From contig ONDS01000001.1 of assembly GCA_900316685.1 (NCBI GenBank), positions 62,001 through 126,000 of the forward strand: a stretch of DNA of 64,000 bases, written 5' to 3'. Below are positions 55,083 through 62,275 of the stretch, piece by piece. Position 1 is the first letter of the stretch; every line of letters begins with the position of its first letter. The DNA is from an uncultured Prevotellaceae bacterium. GTDB taxonomy: Bacteria > Bacteroidota > Bacteroidia > Bacteroidales > Bacteroidaceae. The translations under genes and the position numbers were made by a program. The notes beneath the pieces were generated by a model. It saw only the letters and a program-made list of their open reading frames with translations, had not been told where the DNA came from and did not search any database.

Positions 55083-56708
55083 ATGGCAACAACACCGGAA
55101 TTTAAGTATGCCCCCATGTTCCAATTGGGGAAAGACGACACCGAATACCGCCTGCTGACGAAAGAAGGCGTAAGTGTGAGTGAGTTTGAGGGACACCCCA
55201 TCCTGAAGGTCAGCAAGGAAGCGCTCACATTGTTGGCACAGGAAGCCTTCCACGATGTTGAGTTCATGCTCCGCCGCAGCCACAACGAACAGGTGGCGGC
55301 CATCCTTAACGACCCCGAGGCCAGCGAGAACGACAAATACGTGGCCCTTCAGTTCCTTCGCAACGCCGAGACAGCCTGCAAGGGCATCCTCCCCTTCTGC
55401 CAAGACACCGGCACCGCCATCATCCACGGCGAGAAAGGCCAGCAGGTATGGACAGGTTTCGAAGATGAGGAAGCACTGAGCCTGGGTGTTTACAACACCT
55501 TCACGAAGGAGAACCTGCGCTATTCGCAGAACGCCCCGCTGAACATGTACGACGAGGTGAACACCCGTTGCAACCTTCCCGCGCAGATCGACATCGAGGC
55601 GGTGGAAGGTTGTGAGTACCGTTTCGTGATGGTGGCCAAGGGAGGCGGTTCCGCCAACAAGACTTATTTCTACCCCATGACCAAGGCCACGATCCAAAAC
55701 GAGGGCACCCTTCTTCCCTTCCTCGTTGAGAAGATGAAGAGCCTGGGTACCGCCGCCTGCCCCCCCTATCACATTGCTTTTGTCATCGGCGGCACGTCGG
55801 CAGAGAAGAACCTGCTCACCGTGAAACTGGCTTCCATCAAGTATTACGACAGCCTACCCACTACAGGCGATGAGACAGGCAGGGCCTTCCGCGATGTCGA
55901 CCTCGAAGAGAAATTGTTGCGCGAGGCCGAGAAAATCGGTCTGGGTGCGCAGTTCGGCGGCAAGGCCTTCGCCCATGACATCCGCGTGATCCGTCTGCCC
56001 CGTCATGGTGCCTCTTGCCCCATCGGTATGGGTGTGTCGTGCAGTGCCGACCGTAACATCAAGGCCAAGATCAACGCCGACGGTGTGTGGTTGGAGAAGA
56101 TGGACAGCAACCCCACCGAGTTGATACCCGAGGAGCTGCGCCGTCCCGGTGAGGGAGGCAAAGGCATCAGCATCGACCTCGACGCCGGCATCGACGCTGT
56201 GCGCAAGGAACTGACCAAATATCCCGTGAGTACACGTGTAAACCTCAACGGCACCATCATCGTGGCGCGCGACATCGCCCACGCCAAGCTGAAGGCCCGC
56301 TTAGACGCCGGCGAGGAGATGCCCGCCTACTTCAAGGACCATCCCGTGCTGTATGCCGGTCCCGCCAAGACCCCCCAGGGCTATCCCTGCGGTTCGATGG
56401 GTCCGACTACAGCCAACCGTATGGATCCCTACGTAGACGAGTTCCAAGACCATGGAGCCTCGTTGGTGATGATAGCCAAGGGCAACCGTGGACAGGTTGT
56501 GACCGACGCCTGCAAGAAACATGGCGGGTTCTACCTTGGCACCATCGGTGGTGTGGCCGCCGTGCTGTCGCAAGAGAGCATCAAGTCGATAGAGTGTGTG
56601 GAATATCCCGAGTTGGGTATGGAAGCCATCTGGAAGATTCGCGTGGAAAACTTCCCCGCCTTCATCCTCGTCGATGACAAGGGCAACGATTTCTTCAAGA
56701 CACTGTAA
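55083..56708 (+). CDS. Fumarate hydratase, class I
   Basis: A 541-residue iron-sulfur enzyme with fused alpha and beta domains that interconverts fumarate and malate. Cluster cysteines are expected in [20 protein letters not shown] and the [18 protein letters not shown] region. The beta domain contains [20 protein letters not shown], with the substrate-binding residues. Class I fumarases are oxygen-sensitive and usual in anaerobes, where this enzyme serves the reductive branch to succinate. The length matches the family. Confidence 0.95.
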   Translation: MATTPEFKYAPMFQLGKDDTEYRLLTKEGVSVSEFEGHPILKVSKEALTLLAQEAFHDVEFMLRRSHNEQVAAILNDPEASENDKYVALQFLRNAETACKGILPFCQDTGTAIIHGEKGQQVWTGFEDEEALSLGVYNTFTKENLRYSQNAPLNMYDEVNTRCNLPAQIDIEAVEGCEYRFVMVAKGGGSANKTYFYPMTKATIQNEGTLLPFLVEKMKSLGTAACPPYHIAFVIGGTSAEKNLLTVKLASIKYYDSLPTTGDETGRAFRDVDLEEKLLREAEKIGLGAQFGGKAFAHDIRVIRLPRHGASCPIGMGVSCSADRNIKAKINADGVWLEKMDSNPTELIPEELRRPGEGGKGISIDLDAGIDAVRKELTKYPVSTRVNLNGTIIVARDIAHAKLKARLDAGEEMPAYFKDHPVLYAGPAKTPQGYPCGSMGPTTANRMDPYVDEFQDHGASLVMIAKGNRGQVVTDACKKHGGFYLGTIGGVAAVLSQESIKSIECVEYPELGMEAIWKIRVENFPAFILVDDKGNDFFKTL

Positions 56709-56858
56709 ATGTTGAGGGTTTAGGGTTTAGTGTTCTATTGAGAGAGCCAACCCTGAGCACTCTACCCTAAACACTAAACCTTCTACTCTGAACCCTAAAC
56801 CATCTACCCTAAACACTAAACCTTCTACTCTGAACCCTAAACCATCTACCCTAAACCC
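56709..56858. repeat. Tandem 42-bp repeat with CCCTAAA words
   Basis: A 42-bp unit starting ACCCTAAACACTAAACC occurs at 56764-56805 and again at 56806-56847, with a partial third up to the patatin ATG. A GGGTTTAGGGTTTAG tract lies at the left end and is complementary to it, so the spacer can fold on itself. No ribosome-binding site is evident before the next gene. Confidence 0.85.
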
Positions 56859-57722
56859 ATGACAGGACTGGTATTGGAGGGAGGTGCCATGCGCGGATTG
56901 TTCAGCGCCGGCATCATGGATGTATGGATGGAAGCCGGCATTGAGTTCGACGGCGCCATCGGCGTGTCGGCGGGAGCTGCTTTCGGTTGCAATTACAAGT
57001 CGAGGCAGCCCGGCCGAGCCATCCGTTACAACAAGCGATTCAGCAAAGACCCACGCTACTGCAGCGTGCGGTCCTTGTTGAAGAGCGGCGACATCTTCAA
57101 TGCCCAGTTCGCCTATCATGAGATGCCCACGAAGTACGACCTGTTTGATGGTGCTGCGTTTGAGGCCAACCCCATGGCTTTCTATGTGGTGTGCACCGAG
57201 GTGACCACGGGCGAGGCCGTTTACAAACGGTTGGACAAGGCCGACTACGACTGCTACGACTGGATACGCGCTTCGGCGTCGATGCCCGTGGTGTCGCGCG
57301 TGGTCGAGTTGGAAGGTCACCATCTGCTCGACGGCGGCATTACCGACAGCATCCCCTTGGCCGCCATGGAGCGTTTAGGTTATGAGCGCAATGTGGTCAT
57401 CCTCACCCAACCGGCCGGTTTCGTGAAACAGCCCACCCGCTTCATGCCACTCATGCGCTGGTGTCTGCGCAAATATCCCAAGACCGTGGCAGCCCTTGCC
57501 TGCAGGCATGAGATGTACAACGAAGAGCTGGCCTACGTGACTCAACGCGAGAAGGCGGGCACGGCCTTGGTCATTCGTCCCGACGAGGCGTTGGAGATAG
57601 GCCATGTGGAGCACGATGCAGAACGGATGCAACGCATTTATGACATTGGGAGGAGGAAAGGCGAAGAGATGCTTTCCGATGTGACCACCTTTTTATCGGC
57701 ATCACAAAAACAATATAACTAA
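56859..57722 (+). CDS. Patatin-like phospholipase family protein, second copy
   Basis: A 287-residue serine hydrolase related to the patatin at 23170-24021. It has LEGGAMRGLFSAGIMDVW (oxyanion), GVSAGAAFG (nucleophile) and LLDGGITDSIPLAA (Asp). It begins directly with MTGLVLEGG, as RssA/YjjU-type members do. It lacks a signal peptide. The paralogues share the plan and length but differ throughout, so the duplication is old. The C-terminal residues are followed after 23 bp by a small secreted protein gene. Confidence 0.91.
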   Translation: MTGLVLEGGAMRGLFSAGIMDVWMEAGIEFDGAIGVSAGAAFGCNYKSRQPGRAIRYNKRFSKDPRYCSVRSLLKSGDIFNAQFAYHEMPTKYDLFDGAAFEANPMAFYVVCTEVTTGEAVYKRLDKADYDCYDWIRASASMPVVSRVVELEGHHLLDGGITDSIPLAAMERLGYERNVVILTQPAGFVKQPTRFMPLMRWCLRKYPKTVAALACRHEMYNEELAYVTQREKAGTALVIRPDEALEIGHVEHDAERMQRIYDIGRRKGEEMLSDVTTFLSASQKQYN

Positions 57723-57745
57723 TAGAACCTTCTAAAAAAACGAAT

Positions 57746-58198
57746 ATGGAAAAAAGAAGACTCATCATGGCCGCCATCCTCATGGCCGCCACAGCGCAGT
57801 TGGCATCCGCCGATGTTCCGACGCGTCCACATATCGTTCCCACCCCACAGGAGAACTCCATGGATATCCAGGACATGACCGCCGTATCGTTCAACCTTCG
57901 TATGACCGGGCGCATAGGAGGGGTGGACAATGCCAAGATGACTCTCCGTGGCACCACGGGCACACTCACCTATCGTATGGGTGGAAAAACGGTGCGCAGC
58001 ACCCTCAAGGTAGACACCAAGCGGTCGAGGCTTGACCGCGATGGTTTCGGCCATTTAGAGGTCATCTCCTATGATGGCAAGGGCAAGAAAAAAGGCACCT
58101 TCGTGGGCGAGAGCGACGTATGCGAAGCCGGTTTCATCTTTGAAGGCACGTTCGTCAATGTGAGCGGAGCCACCACAGAATTTCTCTTCACAGAGTAG
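57746..58198 (+). CDS. Secreted small protein of unknown function
   Basis: A 150-residue protein with a signal peptide (MEKRRLIMAAILMAATAQLA, then SAD). The mature part is rich in beta-forming residues (VSFNLRMTGRIGGVDNAKMT and LTYRMGGKTVRSTLKV), with a final FIFEGTFVNVSGATTEFLF, suggesting a compact beta-sandwich or lipocalin-like fold (inference). It has one cysteine. I do not recognise a family. It lies 23 bp after the patatin gene and is likely co-transcribed with it. Confidence 0.75.
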   Translation: MEKRRLIMAAILMAATAQLASADVPTRPHIVPTPQENSMDIQDMTAVSFNLRMTGRIGGVDNAKMTLRGTTGTLTYRMGGKTVRSTLKVDTKRSRLDRDGFGHLEVISYDGKGKKKGTFVGESDVCEAGFIFEGTFVNVSGATTEFLFTE

Positions 58199-58284
58199 TT
58201 TGGTGACTCCTTTTTTCCGGAATATTTATTGGAAACTTACCAAACTGCCCTTCGAAATCTTTTATGGTTTCTGCGAGGGAATTA

Positions 58285-58463
58285 GGTCGGGACAGTATTT
58301 GACAAACCACCCCTGCCCCCTCCTTTGAAAAAGGAGGGGATAGGTTAGTCCGCTTTGAAAAAGGAGGGGATAGGTTAGCCCGCTTTGAAAAAGGAGGGGA
58401 TAGGTTAGCCCGTTTGAAAAAGGAGGGGAAAAGTTAGCCCGTTTGAAAAAGGAGGGGAAAAGA
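58285..58463. repeat. REP-like palindrome extended into an approximately 30-bp tandem array (five copies)
   Basis: The opening (GGTCGGGACAGT, TTTGACAAACCACCCC) and palindrome match the 7816, 8624 and 21178 elements. The right arm CTTTGAAAAAGGAGGGGA plus a TAGGTTAGTCCG linker then repeats at 58323, 58353 and 58383 and twice more with a one-base shorter unit. It lies between the secreted-protein gene and the TPP riboswitch. Confidence 0.9.
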
Positions 58464-58492
58464 GCAGCATTTCGGAACAAAAAAGAATGAAT

Positions 58493-58542
58493 TCTTTTTG
58501 TTCTTCGCTCAACATGCACTACCTTTTGATAAGGTAGGCGGC
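58493..58542 (+). promoter_or_regulatory. Promoter-like duplicate upstream of the TPP riboswitch
   Basis: TTTTTGTTCTTCGCTCAACA then GCACTACCTTTTG resembles the true promoter at 58577-58610. It runs into CTACCTT/AAGGTAG, a seven-base-pair hairpin. It may be a decayed or alternative promoter. Confidence 0.4.
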
Positions 58543-58580
58543 GCCTCAACAAAAAAAACAAAAAATAATGCTTTTTTATT

Positions 58581-58610
58581 TTGTTTTGTCTTCGGCTTGC
58601 ACTACCTTTG
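58581..58610 (+). promoter_or_regulatory. Promoter of the thiamine uptake operon
   Basis: TTG (58581-58583), 19 bp, TACCTTTG (58603-58610). Transcription should begin about 58615, just before the riboswitch. Confidence 0.7.
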
Positions 58611-58624
58611 CACCCGACTTACAA

Positions 58625-58712
58625 AGAGTAGGTCAAGGGGTGCCCTACCATTTGGGCTGAGATTACACCCTCGAACCTGATCCGGGTAATGCCGGCGGAG
58701 GAAACTGTTTTA
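58625..58712 (+). ncRNA. TPP riboswitch (thi box)
   Basis: The conserved aptamer sequences AGGGGTGCCC, GGGCTGAGAT, ACCCTCGAACCTGATCCGGG and TAATGCCGGCGGAGGAAA are all present in order. Downstream, CCTTATT (58720-58726) can pair with AATAAGG (58739-58745) right before the ATG at 58750. CCCCTT (58718-58723) could instead pair with AAGGGG (58635-58640) of the aptamer. This suggests a switch that hides the start region when TPP is bound. It controls the TonB receptor and PnuT genes. Confidence 0.95.
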
Positions 58713-58749
58713 TCCACCCCCTTATTGTATACATTATTAATAAGGCAAA

Positions 58750-61176
58750 ATGAAAAAAATGCTTTTTACCTGTGCAGCCATGAGCTTGGCATGGGGAGTG
58801 ATGGCGCAAGCCCCCGACTCATTACGTCTGGAGGAATTGCAAGAAGTGGTAGTCAGCGGCGTTCGCGCCCAGAAGAACGCCCCCTATGCCATCACCAATT
58901 TCAGCAAAAAAGAGTTGCAAACCTTCTCAAGCAGCGGCCAAGAGTTGCCGATGCTCTTCTCACAATCGCCCGGCATCTTGGCATGGAGTGAGAATGGTAT
59001 GGGAACAGGCACTACTTACATGCGCATCCGTGGCGTGCGCGACGCCCGCATCAACGTGACCATCGACGGCGTGCCCTTGAACTCACCTGAAGACCAGTGC
59101 GTGTTCTGGGCGAACATGAACAGCTACGCCTCGCTGTTGGGCGGTGTGCAGATACAGCGCGGTGTGGGTAGTTCAACCAATGGCGACGGAGCCTTCGGCG
59201 CCAACATCATCCTCCAGACGAAAGCCGCCTCTCCCACCCCCTCGTTTGAGTTGTCGGGATCGTACGGCTCATACAACACGTTCAACGTTGGCGCTTCGTT
59301 CACCAGCGGCCTGTTGTGGGACCACTTGGTGATTGACGGAGCCTATCACGAGACCAATACCGACGGATATGTGCACGGCACCTCAGGCCGTTCGGGCAGT
59401 TACTACGGCGGTATCAGCTACGTAGGCGACAATTTCCTGCTCGCCTATAAGAACATCGGCAATTTCGAGAAGACCGGTCAGGCCTGGAACGGTGTGACCG
59501 CCGGCGACAACGACCTATCGATCATGGACGGCACCTACGGCATGAACACCGGTATACATGACTATCGTGACATGTACGCCGTTGGCTTAGGCAAATACAA
59601 CACTCTGTATGAGACCATCGCCTACGATGCCGACGGCAACATGAAGATGGAGGACGGCAAATACGTGACCGAGCGTTACAAGATGGCCGACGGCAGTTAC
59701 TGGCGCCGTACCACCGACAATTTCTGGCAGAACCACAACATTCTCTCTGCCAGTTGGAACATCAACCCCTATTGGGCGGTACGCGGAGCCCTGCATTACA
59801 CCCATGGCTATGGCTACTACAATGAGTTCCGACCCAACAACAAACTGAGCAAGTTTGGATTGGCCAACCTCACGAAAGACGACGGCAGCACGCTGAAACG
59901 CACCGACTTCGTGCGCAAGAAAGGCCTTAAGCAGGACACCTACGGCACGGTATGGAACGCTAACTTCAAGGACAGCCATTGGGATGTGATTGGCGGTTTC
60001 TCGCTGCAGTTGTTCGACGGCAACCACTTCGGTTACCTCACCTACGTGGCCGACGAGGTGCTCAGGAGCAAGGTCCTGAACAACGGTGACTACCAGTATT
60101 ACGACTCGGATGCCAAGAAACGCGACTACACAGGTTATGTGAAAGCCGCCTACCAGCTCACCCCTCACCTGAAATTGTTCGGCGATGCCCAGTACCGCCA
60201 TGTGAGTTACAAGACCGACGGCTACAACGATAAATTCTACGGCAATAGCGACGGCACCTATACCAACCAAAGGCTCGACATCGACGAGAAGTACGACTTC
60301 GTAAACCTGAAGGGCGGTGTGAGCTATATCCTCGGCGGTCATCACCTGTTCGCCTCCGTGGGCAACAGCCATCGCGAACCCGAGCGCAACAACTTCACCG
60401 ATAACGGCAACTCCACCCTTCCTAAAGCCGAGAGCATGGTCGACTTCGAGGTGGGCTACAACTACAACAGCCGCTGTTTCCGTAGCGGTATCAACCTCTA
60501 TTACATGAAATATACCGACCAACTGGTGCAAACCGGTCAGTTGAGCGATATCGGCGAGCCCCTAACCACCAACATCAAGGATTCCTATCGCGCGGGCATC
60601 GAGCTGTCGGCGGCTTGGGATGCCACATCGTGGCTCACGCTCGAAGGCAATGCCGCACTTAGCAGCAACAAGATCAAGGATTTCGACGAGTATGTGGAAG
60701 ACTGGGACGACTGGGAGGGCAACCCTGACGCCGCCAAGTACCATTGCGACGGCAATGGCGACGAGTCGCGCCAGTTCCACTACGACAACTCCACGTTGGC
60801 CTTCTCGCCATCAACCATCCTCAACGGATTCGTCACCCTTCACAAGAACGGTTGGCAAGCCGTGTGGCACACCAACTTCGTCAGTCGCCAGTACTTAGAC
60901 AACAGCGAGAACAAGGAACGTTCGCTGCCCTGCTTCAGCACCTCCGACCTGCGCTTGAGCTATACCGCGAAGGTTTGCAAGGCCATGGGCCTGAAGGAAG
61001 TGACCGTAGGACTGAACCTGAACAACATTTTCTCGCGTCATTACGCCAGCAACGGTTGGGTGTACTCGGCCATCTGCGAGAGTTACGGCCACAGCAACGA
61101 CAACCGCTACTATCAGATAGGTTATGTGCCTTCTGCCGGTTTCACCGCCATGGGTACACTGAACCTCAAGTTCTAA
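58750..61176 (+). CDS. TonB-dependent outer-membrane receptor, probable thiamine transporter
   Basis: An 808-residue beta-barrel protein with a signal peptide (MKKMLFTCAAMSLAWGVMAQ), a plug domain (EVVVSGVRAQKNAPYAITNF, YMRIRGVRDARINVTIDGVP) and a C-terminal barrel ending in the aromatic LNLKF. It lacks the N-terminal carboxypeptidase-like domain of SusC proteins. The TPP riboswitch just upstream and PnuT just downstream make thiamine or its phosphates the likely substrate, as proposed for the equivalent Bacteroidetes genes. Confidence 0.93.
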   Translation: MKKMLFTCAAMSLAWGVMAQAPDSLRLEELQEVVVSGVRAQKNAPYAITNFSKKELQTFSSSGQELPMLFSQSPGILAWSENGMGTGTTYMRIRGVRDARINVTIDGVPLNSPEDQCVFWANMNSYASLLGGVQIQRGVGSSTNGDGAFGANIILQTKAASPTPSFELSGSYGSYNTFNVGASFTSGLLWDHLVIDGAYHETNTDGYVHGTSGRSGSYYGGISYVGDNFLLAYKNIGNFEKTGQAWNGVTAGDNDLSIMDGTYGMNTGIHDYRDMYAVGLGKYNTLYETIAYDADGNMKMEDGKYVTERYKMADGSYWRRTTDNFWQNHNILSASWNINPYWAVRGALHYTHGYGYYNEFRPNNKLSKFGLANLTKDDGSTLKRTDFVRKKGLKQDTYGTVWNANFKDSHWDVIGGFSLQLFDGNHFGYLTYVADEVLRSKVLNNGDYQYYDSDAKKRDYTGYVKAAYQLTPHLKLFGDAQYRHVSYKTDGYNDKFYGNSDGTYTNQRLDIDEKYDFVNLKGGVSYILGGHHLFASVGNSHREPERNNFTDNGNSTLPKAESMVDFEVGYNYNSRCFRSGINLYYMKYTDQLVQTGQLSDIGEPLTTNIKDSYRAGIELSAAWDATSWLTLEGNAALSSNKIKDFDEYVEDWDDWEGNPDAAKYHCDGNGDESRQFHYDNSTLAFSPSTILNGFVTLHKNGWQAVWHTNFVSRQYLDNSENKERSLPCFSTSDLRLSYTAKVCKAMGLKEVTVGLNLNNIFSRHYASNGWVYSAICESYGHSNDNRYYQIGYVPSAGFTAMGTLNLKF

Positions 61177-61191
61177 AAAACCAACACACAC

Positions 61192-61818
61192 ATGATAGAT
61201 CAGATACTCGAACTCTTCACCGCCCACCACCTCCGCATCCTCGATGTGGTGGGAGCGGTGTTGGGTTTGGTTTACATCCTTTTGGAATACCGAGCCAGCA
61301 TCTACCTTTGGTTGGTGAGCATCATCATGCCCTTGGTAGACATGTGGCTTTATTTTTCCGCAGGCTTATACGCCGACTTCGGCATGGCCATCTACTATGC
61401 CTTGGCTGCCATCTACGGCTACATAGCATGGAAATGGGGATTCAAGAAGAAAGGGAGCGATAAGAAGGAACCGCCGCAGATCGGCCATATCCCCGGCAGG
61501 CAGGCCCTTTATGCCACCTTCGCATTCCTGCTGGTGTGGTTGGCGTTGTATGAGATTCTCACTCGTTTCACCAATAGCACCGTCCCCATGACCGACAGTT
61601 TTACAAGCGCCCTTAGCATCATCGCCCTTTGGGCCTTGTCGAGGAAATACGTGGAGCAGTGGCTCATGTGGCTTGTCGTCGACGTTATCTCTTGTGTGTT
61701 ATACATCTACAAAGGCATCCCCTTCAAGGCCGGCCTGTATGGTCTTTATGTCATCATCGCCATCTTGGGATATTTCAAATGGTGCAGGATGTTGAAAGAC
61801 AAGGAGTCAAGGAGTTAA
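61192..61818 (+). CDS. pnuT: PnuC-family transporter, PnuT (thiamine)
   Basis: A 208-residue inner-membrane protein with seven or so hydrophobic segments. YILLEYRASIYLWLVSIIMP and IAWKWGFKKKGS are typical of the PnuC/PnuT family, facilitators of vitamin uptake. It is co-transcribed with the TonB receptor (15-bp gap) under the TPP riboswitch, which points to thiamine rather than nicotinamide riboside. The thiamine pyrophosphokinase gene often found next is absent; a spacer follows. Confidence 0.9.
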   Translation: MIDQILELFTAHHLRILDVVGAVLGLVYILLEYRASIYLWLVSIIMPLVDMWLYFSAGLYADFGMAIYYALAAIYGYIAWKWGFKKKGSDKKEPPQIGHIPGRQALYATFAFLLVWLALYEILTRFTNSTVPMTDSFTSALSIIALWALSRKYVEQWLMWLVVDVISCVLYIYKGIPFKAGLYGLYVIIAILGYFKWCRMLKDKESRS

Positions 61819-62049
61819 GAAGTTAAGCCATTACCACATTTCCACATTACCGACCACATTTCCACATTGCCGCAGATTACGGGGATGAGATGGTAGCAGA
61901 TAAGAAGGAAATGGCGAAGTAGAATTAATGATGACCCAAAAACCGATATTTTTGCGGTTTTTGGGCGAAATGTGTCCGCGCACAATGTTATTTTATGTTA
62001 TACAACATATTTTTTGCCCGTTTTATTTGGTTTGAGGCAAAAAAAGATA
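61819..62049. other. Non-coding spacer with an 11-bp perfect hairpin (61935-61965)
   Basis: CCCAAAAACCG (61935-61945) pairs with CGGTTTTTGGG (61955-61965) around a nine-base loop. No T-run follows, but the stem is T-rich in its 3' arm. It is 117 bp after pnuT and may end that transcript. ACATTTCCACATT occurs twice near 61838-61870. No ORF is supported. Confidence 0.55.
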
Positions 62050-62057
62050 TACATTTG
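62050..62057 (+). promoter_or_regulatory. Promoter of an ORF-less transcript
   Basis: TACATTTG is the -7 box, and TTTG lies about 20 bases before it (near 62026). This is a good Bacteroidetes promoter on the plus strand with no coding sequence after it. Confidence 0.6.
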
Positions 62058-62061
62058 CAGG

Positions 62062-62222
62062 CAGAAAGAGTGTAACAAATACTATTAACAAGAAATATCA
62101 TATATTTTTCGCTATATTCTCATAAATAAGAACAAAAATCAGCTCGTGAGAGTAGATGCTTTGAGTTAGTTTTTTATAGTATATTTTTAAGCGCCGTGTC
62201 GAGAGGACATGGCGCTTTATTG
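62062..62222 (+). ncRNA. Candidate small RNA between pnuT and hsdR
   Basis: A transcript from the promoter at 62050 would run about 155 bases to a 12-bp stem, AAGCGCCGTGTC (62189-62200) with GACATGGCGCTT (62206-62217), followed by TATTG. The stem has a G-U pair on the plus strand but a C-A mismatch on the minus strand, favouring plus-strand RNA. No ORF longer than a few codons is present. The body is AT-rich. Not matched to a known family. Confidence 0.5.
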
Positions 62223-62275
62223 TGTATGTATCGAATTGGAGGTTTTTCAGAGAGAGGGTCTTGATGATGGCTATT

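Noticed and set aside
56764-56858. CCCTAAA repeats resembling a telomere (eukaryotic contamination)
   Set aside because: They form only part of a 42-bp unit with other words, and they lie between two ordinary bacterial genes.
58262-58561. A 99-codon minus-strand frame with repeated residues
   Set aside because: It is the translation of the third palindrome array and part of the promoter region; it has no domain and no start context.
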